NCBI GenBank assembly: GCA_964443005.1
Contig: CAYUBI010000035.1
Location: 1-20,562, forward strand
Reading direction: 5' to 3'
Length of the DNA: 20,562 bases
Source: CAYUBI01 sp964443005
GTDB taxonomy: Bacteria; Margulisbacteria; Riflemargulisbacteria; GWF2-35-9; CAYUBI01
A program made the translations under genes and the position numbers. Position 1 is the stretch's first letter, and each line of letters begins with the position of its first letter. The notes beneath the pieces are model-generated. The model saw only the letters and a list, made by a program, of their open reading frames with translations. It ran no database searches and was not told the origin of the DNA. Positions 14,737 to 20,562 of the stretch are shown one piece after another.

Positions 14737-15216
14737 TTAAAGTTCTGATGTATTCATTCCAACTTTGACAATGGATGTGCCTGTTTCCATGTTAAGTGTC
14801 ACAGTTCGGCTATCTGTTCCTGCTGTTAAGTCTGCTGTAATCATTAGATTCATTTGCCAAATTATTTTTCGTGCAGCAAGAATATTGCGTTTGCCAATAT
14901 TAAAAACTTGGTTGGGATCGTGAAATTGGCCACCGCCAACTATTTTTATGCATAATCGGCCTGCTTTTGCACCTAATTTGTACAAATGATCAAATAACAT
15001 AGGTATTCCATGATCTGCATACATGTTAGGTTTTATTTTGGCTTGATCTGGATTAATTGAGGAATCAGGAAGCATAAAATGTAGCATGCCACCTATTTTT
15101 TCCCATTTATCATAAACAATGACTGCAATACACGAGCCTAATGCATAGGTGACTAGTTCTTCTTCTGGATTATTCGAAACTTTGCAATCGCCAATACCAA
15201 CAATGACTCTTTTCAT
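14737..15216 (-). CDS. cheD: Chemoreceptor glutamine deamidase CheD
   Basis: CheD deamidates glutamines on methyl-accepting chemotaxis proteins and in several bacteria also binds CheC to form an adaptation loop with CheY-P. The 159 residues are standard. LGSCIAV holds the catalytic C29, GGMLHFMLP the catalytic H46, and KIVGGGQFHD and NIGKRNI are further family blocks. It is the first gene of the minus-strand operon, divergent from pgi across about 170 nt. Only a weak, distant AAAGGA precedes its ATG, and I could not find a convincing promoter for it. No chemoreceptor, CheA, CheB or CheR is in the window, so its substrate lies elsewhere. Confidence 0.95.
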   Translation of the reverse strand: MKRVIVGIGDCKVSNNPEEELVTYALGSCIAVIVYDKWEKIGGMLHFMLPDSSINPDQAKIKPNMYADHGIPMLFDHLYKLGAKAGRLCIKIVGGGQFHDPNQVFNIGKRNILAARKIIWQMNLMITADLTAGTDSRTVTLNMETGTSIVKVGMNTSEL

Positions 15217-15310
15217 ATGTATACAGTTAATCCTTTTCCTATTGTTTCTTCTCTATACTCATTACTTTGCCCTAAATTTCCAAAAAATGCAACTCCTTTG
15301 TTTTTTACAG

Positions 15311-15339
15311 TTGAAAAAATAATTTAAATCTTGGATAAT
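15311..15339 (+). promoter_or_regulatory. Sigma-70-type promoter of pgi
   Basis: TTGAAA (15311-15316) and GATAAT (15334-15339) are separated by 17 nt, each matching 5 of 6 consensus bases. Transcription would start near 15346. An in-frame ATG at 15338 lies inside the -10 box and so cannot be the start of the protein, which supports ATG 15386. The cheD-pgi gap (15217-15385) otherwise holds only AT-rich sequence. Confidence 0.75.
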
Positions 15340-15385
15340 GCAACCAGTTTATGTTTTGGAAATATCTAGACAGGAGTGTCTTTTC

Positions 15386-17050
15386 ATGGAAAATACAATT
15401 TTTGAAAATAAGACGTGGATGCAGCTTTTGGATTATGCACAAACAATAAAAGATCAGCGAATCGAAACTTTTTTCACGAATCCAGAGCGAATCAATCACT
15501 TTTCAGTTCAGACGTCCCATATGCTTTTTGATTTTTCTCGACAAAATTTAGATGAAATAGGCTTAAATCTTCTTTTAAAACTGGCGACTGCTGCTGATTT
15601 AAAAAGAAAAATTGAGGCAATGTTTTTGGGCGAAAAAATTAATCGAACAGAAAATCGGGCTGTATTACATACTGCATTGCGTAATGTGTTTAATGAGGAG
15701 GTTCTGTGGGTTGATGGTGTTGATGTTATTGCTGATGTTCGAGCGGTTTTGAATCAAGTGGCTGCTTTTACAACGGAAGTTCATTCTGGGCATAGACGTG
15801 GGGTTACTGGGAAAATTTTCAAAAACATTGTATCTATTGGAATTGGTGGTTCATATTTAGGGCCTGAATATGTTGCTGAAGCATGTCAAGCTTTTGCATG
15901 TGATTCACGAATTTTGCGTTTTGTTGCTAATGTTGACGGTACTGATTTTGTTCAAAAAACCTGTGATCTTAATCCTGAAGAAACGTTGTTTATTATTGAG
16001 TCTAAAACGTTTACAACTGCAGAAACCATGAAAAATGCTCATTCTGCCAAGCAATGGCTTCAGTCAAGGTTGCCTCAGGCTGATGCGATTCAAAAACATT
16101 TTGTAGCAGTATCAACTAATTTGAAAGCAGTTGCTGAATTTGGAATAGATCCAGCAAATGCTTTTGGCTTTTGGGATTGGGTAGGTGGGAGATTTAGTGT
16201 CTGTTCTGCAATTGGTGCCTTGCCACTGTCTTTGTATTTTGGCTATGAAATCTTTATCGAATTTCTGAGGGGCGCGCATAATATGGATGTTCATTTTCGT
16301 ACTGAACCATTTGAGAAAAATATTCCTGTATTAGCTGGTTTACTGGCTCTTTGGAACAATAACTTTTTAGATCGTCCAGCGCATGCGATTTTGCCATATA
16401 GTCAGGCTTTACTTAAATTGGCGCCGCATATTCAGCAAGTAGATATGGAAAGTAATGGAAAACGTGTTGATTTACATGGAAATGCGATCCCCGTACGTAC
16501 AGGCCAGGTAATTTTTGGAGAACCAGGAACGAATGGTCAGCATTCTTTTTATCAGTTAATTCATCAGGGGCAAGTGATTCCAGCTGATTTTATTGGGTTT
16601 ATTCAACCCCAGTATGCTTTAGGAAATGCTAGTTGTTCAGAAGTAACACATCATCAGGAATTAATGTCAAATTTTTTTGCGCAGCCAGATGCATTGGCTT
16701 TTGGAAAACATGAAAAACAACTTCGTAAAGAGGGTGTATCTGAAGCCTTGATTCCTCATAAAGTATTTGAAGGAAATCGTCCATCAACGTCACTGCTTTT
16801 GGATGCGTTGACGCCGTTTACTACTGGCTATCTTTTGGCTTTGTACGAACATCGAACTGCAGTTCAAGGGTTTATTTGGAACCTGAATAGTTTTGATCAA
16901 TGGGGGGTGGAATTAGGTAAAAATTTGGCAAAACAATCACGGGAAAGTATGGTTAAACATAATGGCGATTCACTAGAGGTGGCTACAGGATATAATGCTT
17001 CTACTGAGCAATTGTTAAATGCTTTTATGCAACAATCATTTCCCAAATAA
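15386..17050 (+). CDS. pgi: Glucose-6-phosphate isomerase
   Basis: Interconverts glucose-6-phosphate and fructose-6-phosphate in cytosolic glycolysis/gluconeogenesis. ATG 15386 has the SD AGGAG (15372-15376) 9 nt upstream and gives 554 residues, close to the E. coli enzyme. Substrate-binding blocks are SIGIGGSYLG (150-159), SKTFTT (206-211) and the signature VGGRFSVCSAIG (266-277). Catalytic residues are E355 in MESNGKRV, H386 in TNGQHSFYQ and K512 in VELGKNLAK, at or near E. coli numbering. It has its own promoter and a 52-nt gap to the next gene, so it may be monocistronic or read into the cyclophilin gene. Confidence 0.97.
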   Translation: MENTIFENKTWMQLLDYAQTIKDQRIETFFTNPERINHFSVQTSHMLFDFSRQNLDEIGLNLLLKLATAADLKRKIEAMFLGEKINRTENRAVLHTALRNVFNEEVLWVDGVDVIADVRAVLNQVAAFTTEVHSGHRRGVTGKIFKNIVSIGIGGSYLGPEYVAEACQAFACDSRILRFVANVDGTDFVQKTCDLNPEETLFIIESKTFTTAETMKNAHSAKQWLQSRLPQADAIQKHFVAVSTNLKAVAEFGIDPANAFGFWDWVGGRFSVCSAIGALPLSLYFGYEIFIEFLRGAHNMDVHFRTEPFEKNIPVLAGLLALWNNNFLDRPAHAILPYSQALLKLAPHIQQVDMESNGKRVDLHGNAIPVRTGQVIFGEPGTNGQHSFYQLIHQGQVIPADFIGFIQPQYALGNASCSEVTHHQELMSNFFAQPDALAFGKHEKQLRKEGVSEALIPHKVFEGNRPSTSLLLDALTPFTTGYLLALYEHRTAVQGFIWNLNSFDQWGVELGKNLAKQSRESMVKHNGDSLEVATGYNASTEQLLNAFMQQSFPK

Positions 17051-17102
17051 GGTCTTCACGAAATTGATTGAATCTGATTAAATACTATATAGGAGCAAAT
17101 CG

Positions 17103-17693
17103 ATGATTCGATACTTACTAATTTTAATACTAGGACTAATGACTATGACTATTACAGCAAAATCGACAATACCAGATACTTATGCTACGTTTAAAACATC
17201 CTTAGGCGATATTGTTTGTCAGCTGTTCCCAGACAAAGCACCTGAAACAGTTGCTAATTTTGTTGGACTTGCTACAGGAAAAAAAGAATGGGTTGATTCA
17301 ACAACTGGCGAAAAAACAATGCGACCCTTGTATACGAAAACGGTTTTTCATCGCATTATTCCGGATTTCATGATTCAAGGCGGAGATCCATTGGGTAATG
17401 GAACGGGTGGTCCTGGATATTTGTTTAAGGATGAATTTTCTTCAGAGCTTTCTCATGATCGAGCTGGGCGTTTGTCTATGGCTAATCGAGGCCCAGGTAC
17501 AAATGGAAGCCAGTTCTTTATTACATTAGGCGCAACACCATGGTTGAACAATCATCACACTGTTTTTGGGCAGGTTATGAAGGGACAAGATATTGTTGCC
17601 AAAATTGTTAGTGTGAAGCGTGATGGGCATGATCGTCCAATTGAACCCATTGTGTTAGAAGAAGTTATTATTACTACAGGAAAAATGCCATAA
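17103..17693 (+). CDS. Exported peptidyl-prolyl cis-trans isomerase (cyclophilin type)
   Basis: A 196-residue cyclophilin. Residues 1-19 (IRYLLILILGLMTMTITAK) form a signal peptide without a lipobox Cys, so the product should be soluble outside the cytoplasm, helping proline isomerisation in exported proteins as PpiA does. Active-site blocks are FHRIIPDFMIQGGDP (82-96, catalytic R84), MANRGPGTNGSQFFIT (126-141) and LNNHHTVFG (148-156). An insertion at 58-76 (TGKKEWVDSTTGEKTMRP) precedes the catalytic strand, as in a subset of bacterial cyclophilins. The SD AGGAG is 7 nt before the ATG. No convincing promoter was found in the 52-nt gap upstream, and dapL follows after 12 nt. Confidence 0.95.
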   Translation: MIRYLLILILGLMTMTITAKSTIPDTYATFKTSLGDIVCQLFPDKAPETVANFVGLATGKKEWVDSTTGEKTMRPLYTKTVFHRIIPDFMIQGGDPLGNGTGGPGYLFKDEFSSELSHDRAGRLSMANRGPGTNGSQFFITLGATPWLNNHHTVFGQVMKGQDIVAKIVSVKRDGHDRPIEPIVLEEVIITTGKMP

Positions 17694-17705
17694 CAGTCAT
17701 AACTA

Positions 17706-18908
17706 ATGAAAATTAATGAGCATTTCCTGCAGTTAAAAAAAAATTATCTTTTTGTTGAAATTGGGCGTCGGATTGCTGCTTATCAGAATTTAAATCCGAA
17801 TACGCAGTTGTATCGTTTGGGTATTGGTGATGTTGTTTTGCCTTTATCTAAGTCTGTCATTTCGGCATTGCATTATAGTGTTGATGAAATGGCTGATTGT
17901 TCTACATTTAAGGGATATGGTCCAGAACAGGGTTATCGATTTTTAACGGAACGTATTGCAGCTGTTGATTTTAAGCAGCGAGGTATGACGATTGATCCTT
18001 CTGAAATTTTTATGAGTGATGGGGCTAAAAGTGATATTGGAAATTTTCAGGATATTTTGGATAGTCAGGCTGTAATCGCAGTTACAGATCCAGTATATCC
18101 GGTTTATGTTGATACGAATCTTATGGCAGGACGAAAGATTCTATATTTGCCGTGTAATGTTGAAAATGATTTTGTTCCAGATTTTCCTAAAGAGCCAATA
18201 GATATTATTTATTTGTGTTATCCAAATAATCCTACGGGTGCCACAATTTCAGCAACTCAATTACAGCGTTGGGTAGATTTTGCGATTGAGAAACAAGTAT
18301 TAATTTTATATGATGCTGCTTATGAAGCTTATATTTCTGATGTGACGATTCCTCATAGTATTTTTGAAATTGAAGGTGCGCAGCAATGTGCTGTTGAATT
18401 TCGTAGCTTTTCGAAAAATGCTGGATTTACAGGTACACGATTGGGGTATACGGTAGTTCCTAAGGCAATTAAATGTTGGGATGGGTATAGTAAAAATGTA
18501 AGTTTGAATGAATTGTGGAATCGGCGACAGTCAACTAAATTTAATGGTGTACCGTATATTATTCAAAAAGCAGGCGAAGCCTTGTATACTGAATCTGGAC
18601 AACAAGAAATCCGTGAATTGGTTAGCTATTATATGGAAAATGCTAGAGTTATTCGGGAACGGTTAACTCAATTGGGTTTTACGGTTTATGGAGGCATTAA
18701 TGCTCCATATATTTGGCTAAAAACACCTGAAGGAACCAGTAGCTGGGATTTTTTTGATCAGTTGCTAAGTCAAAGCCATGTTATTGGAACGCCGGGTGAA
18801 GGTTTTGGTATGTGTGGAAAAGAGTATTTTCGTTTAAGTGCATTTGGTTTTCATGATCAGGTGAAGAACGCTATGGATAGCATCGCAGCTTCATTTCCCT
18901 TCGTTTAA
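17706..18908 (+). CDS. dapL: LL-diaminopimelate aminotransferase
   Basis: PLP enzyme that converts tetrahydrodipicolinate directly to LL-diaminopimelate, a short cut to lysine and peptidoglycan precursors that replaces the acylated DapD/C/E route. The 400 residues begin MKINEHFLQLKKNYLF, the standard DapL start. Motifs are KGYGPEQGYRFL (69-80), CYPNNPTGA (171-179), D203 in LYDAAYEAYI, and the PLP lysine K237 in FRSFSKNAGFTGTRLGY. No SD is visible; the 12-nt gap after the cyclophilin gene holds two copies of CATAAC. The stop codon TAA forms the first bases of the SD for ispH. DapL occurs in cyanobacteria, Chlamydiae, spirochaetes and various deep lineages. Confidence 0.96.
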   Translation: MKINEHFLQLKKNYLFVEIGRRIAAYQNLNPNTQLYRLGIGDVVLPLSKSVISALHYSVDEMADCSTFKGYGPEQGYRFLTERIAAVDFKQRGMTIDPSEIFMSDGAKSDIGNFQDILDSQAVIAVTDPVYPVYVDTNLMAGRKILYLPCNVENDFVPDFPKEPIDIIYLCYPNNPTGATISATQLQRWVDFAIEKQVLILYDAAYEAYISDVTIPHSIFEIEGAQQCAVEFRSFSKNAGFTGTRLGYTVVPKAIKCWDGYSKNVSLNELWNRRQSTKFNGVPYIIQKAGEALYTESGQQEIRELVSYYMENARVIRERLTQLGFTVYGGINAPYIWLKTPEGTSSWDFFDQLLSQSHVIGTPGEGFGMCGKEYFRLSAFGFHDQVKNAMDSIAASFPFV

Positions 18909-18921
18909 GGAGGCTGTTATT
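18907..18921 (+). promoter_or_regulatory. SD plus ATT start codon of ispH
   Basis: AAGGAGG (18907-18913), overlapping the dapL stop, is 5 nt from ATT (18919-18921). In this frame the nearest upstream stop is TGA at 18862, and no ATG, GTG or TTG occurs from there until TTG 19015. The codons after ATT read RVIVARHAGYCSGVKRA, the conserved IspH N-terminus, so ATT is the best start. Confidence 0.75.
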
Positions 18922-19773
18922 CGCGTTATTGTTGCTAGACACGCTGGATATTGTTCAGGAGTAAAGCGTGCAATTGATACAGCTTTTGGTATTGTTCATA
19001 CTAACAAAGGTCAATTGCCTGTTTATAGTTTGGGGCATTTGGTTCATAATAGTTATGTTGTTAATCAATTTAAAGATGCGGGTGTTCATATTGTTGGAGA
19101 CGTAGAGTCTATTTTAACCCCTGGTTATTTGATTATTTCTGCACATGGAGTTGCTCAGGCAATTATTGATCGAGCTTGTGAAAAAGGTTTGATGGTTGTT
19201 GATACAACGTGTGGTCAAGTAAAGCGCGTTCAGGAAATTGTTGGGAAACTTAAAGAGCAGCATTACACCATTATCATTATTGGAGACAAAGAGCATCCGG
19301 AAGTTAAAGGCTTAAAAGAACGCGCAGGTAATGCAAGTTTTGTTGTTTCGGATGTGCTTGAGCTTGAAAATGCAATACTGCCGCCTAAAGTTGGTATTGT
19401 TGCTCAAACTACGCAATCACGTGCTAATGTGACTGCAGTGATTGATTATTTGCGTAGTCAAAAAAGCATTATCGAGTTACAAGTGTATGATACAATATGT
19501 GGCGCAACAACGTCTCGGCAAAATGCAGTGATGGAGCTTGCGCGGGATGTTGACGTGATGCTTGTGATTGGAGATACGAAAAGTGCGAATACGCGACGTT
19601 TAACTGAACTAAGTCGACAGTTTTTGGCAGATACATATCAAATTCAGGATGTACACGAATTGCAGAGTTCGTGGTTGAATCATAAAAAACGAATTGGCAT
19701 TACAGCAGGGGCATCAACCCCTGATTTTATTATTGAGGAGGTGGTAACCTATGTTACGCGATATCAGTCCTGA
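18919..19773 (+). CDS. ispH: 4-hydroxy-3-methylbut-2-enyl diphosphate reductase, ATT start
   Basis: Last enzyme of the MEP isoprenoid pathway, reducing HMBPP to IPP and DMAPP with a [4Fe-4S] cluster. From ATT 18919 the protein has 284 residues, with cluster cysteines C12 (GYCSGVKRA), C98 (DTTCGQVKR) and C194 (DTICGATTSRQ), close to E. coli C12, C96 and C197. Other conserved blocks are LGHLVHN, SAHGV, EHPEVKG and ITAGASTPDFIIEEV. A start at the first conventional codon, TTG 19015, would delete 32 residues and the first cysteine and should give an inactive enzyme. The gene follows dapL after 10 nt and overlaps rnc by 23 nt. The main alternative is a sequencing error changing ATG to ATT. Confidence 0.93.
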   Translation: MRVIVARHAGYCSGVKRAIDTAFGIVHTNKGQLPVYSLGHLVHNSYVVNQFKDAGVHIVGDVESILTPGYLIISAHGVAQAIIDRACEKGLMVVDTTCGQVKRVQEIVGKLKEQHYTIIIIGDKEHPEVKGLKERAGNASFVVSDVLELENAILPPKVGIVAQTTQSRANVTAVIDYLRSQKSIIELQVYDTICGATTSRQNAVMELARDVDVMLVIGDTKSANTRRLTELSRQFLADTYQIQDVHELQSSWLNHKKRIGITAGASTPDFIIEEVVTYVTRYQS

Positions 19774-20479
19774 ACGGTTAAGCTTGCTTCAAAATTGTCA
19801 ACGTATTTTAGCCTGTGATTTTGAAAATATTGCTTTACTAGATCGAGCATTAACACATAGTTCATATATTAATGAAAATCGTTTAAAACATCTGAGTGAC
19901 AATGAGCGATTAGAGTTTTTAGGGGATGCAGTGCTTAAATTAGTGATCAGCGAATTTTTATATTTTAATTTCCCGGGTCATCACGAAGGCGAATTAACCA
20001 AGATTCGCTCAGTTGTTATTAGTGATTATATTTTGGCACAAGAAGCCAAACGTCTGGATATCGGAACGTTTGTTTTGTTGGGAGATAATGAACGCAAGAA
20101 CTCAGGACAACTCAAAGAACGAACCCTGGGAAATGCTATGGAAGCTATTTTTGGCGCTTATTATTGTGACAGAGGCTTGGAGCAAGCTAAAGTTTTTATT
20201 TTGTCTATTCTTAAACCTATTCTTCATGAAATTGCCCATCATAAACGCATTACAGATTTCAAGTCGCATCTTCAGGAGTTTTCACAAAAAGAAGGGTTAG
20301 AACTTCCTAAATATACGGTAGTTCAAGAGCTTGGGCCAGATCACAGTAAATTATTTAAATATGAGGCGAGATTGGCTGTAGACAATACGGTTCATCGAGC
20401 AGTTGGCCAAGCAACGTCTAAAAAAGGTGCAGAGCAAGAAGCTGCGAAAAATTTATTAAAAGAGTTACAGCTAATTTAA
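19751..20479 (+). CDS. rnc: Ribonuclease III
   Basis: Double-strand-specific endoribonuclease for rRNA and mRNA processing, 242 residues. The catalytic domain has the signature NERLEFLGDAVL (51-62, with E55 and D59) and the second site LGNAMEAIFGAYY (126-138, E131). At residue 128 there is Asn where E. coli and B. subtilis enzymes have a metal-binding Asp. The C-terminal dsRNA-binding domain runs from about 167 (DFKSHLQEFSQKEG) through TSKKGAEQEAAKNLL. ATG 19751 follows the strong SD GAGGAGGTGG (19735-19744) by 6 nt, inside the end of ispH. After the stop there are 83 nt of AT-rich sequence with no clear terminator. Confidence 0.96.
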   Translation: MLRDISPERLSLLQNCQRILACDFENIALLDRALTHSSYINENRLKHLSDNERLEFLGDAVLKLVISEFLYFNFPGHHEGELTKIRSVVISDYILAQEAKRLDIGTFVLLGDNERKNSGQLKERTLGNAMEAIFGAYYCDRGLEQAKVFILSILKPILHEIAHHKRITDFKSHLQEFSQKEGLELPKYTVVQELGPDHSKLFKYEARLAVDNTVHRAVGQATSKKGAEQEAAKNLLKELQLI

Positions 20480-20562
20480 TTTATTTAATTGTGGTTATTT
20501 ATAAACTTTATTAGGATTTCTGATACGCGTGAAGAATATTTCATGAGCTTATAATGAGTAAT

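Noticed and set aside
15338..15385. N-terminal extension of Pgi from ATG 15338
   Set aside because: That ATG lies within the -10 box of the pgi promoter; ATG 15386 has a proper SD and gives the normal length.
19015..19773. ispH starting at TTG 19015
   Set aside because: It has no SD and loses the conserved N-terminus and first cluster cysteine; ATT 18919 behind AAGGAGG fits far better.
20550..20555. TATAAT near the right edge as a promoter
   Set aside because: No -35 element occurs 16-18 nt upstream, and the window ends before any gene it could serve.

Overview
The window is an AT-rich bacterial chromosome segment, densely packed and mostly read on the + strand. It begins inside a PD-(D/E)XK nuclease-domain gene and ends just after rnc. 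The block rpsP-khpA-ylqD-rimM-trmD-rplS-lepB is Firmicutes-like in order, and Shine-Dalgarno (SD) sequences are often strong AAGGAGG types. An exported M16 protease pair, an exported cyclophilin, LL-diaminopimelate aminotransferase (DapL) and the MEP-pathway enzyme IspH fit a diderm or deep-branching lineage (diderm Firmicutes or a Margulisbacteria/Melainabacteria-like group). This placement is inference; no rRNA or marker tree was available.

Layout. (1) 1-3987: tail of a nuclease-domain gene, a lone peptide-ABC ATPase and a tandem M16 pair (one catalytic, one zinc-less). (2) 4020-7893: a small DUF1858 redox protein with its own promoter, then a strong promoter driving the seven-gene translation/secretion operon, with tRNA-Arg(ACG) 4 nt after lepB. 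(3) 7894-8148: a regulatory gap with a Cys-rich mini-ORF, competing hairpins, an intrinsic terminator whose loop holds a perfect -35 box, a G-tract and an A7/T7 hairpin. (4) 8149-12194: RHH-like protein, solitary FliE, six-TM protein, TldD, TldE, tightly coupled. (5) 12134-15216, minus strand: cheD-cheY-cheX-histidine kinase, whose end overlaps tldE antisense by 61 nt. (6) 15311-20479: pgi with a clear promoter, exported cyclophilin, dapL, ispH and rnc.

The most notable single observation is that the real N-terminus of IspH, including the first Fe-S cysteine, can only be reached from an ATT start codon behind a perfect SD. The most system-like stretch is 7.9-15.2 kb. There a lone flagellar rod adaptor is co-operonic with an RHH-like protein, a membrane protein and the TldD/TldE protease. 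Opposite it lies a chemotaxis-type adaptation/phosphatase set with an NtrB-type membrane kinase in place of CheA. Whether these two blocks act together is not shown by the sequence.
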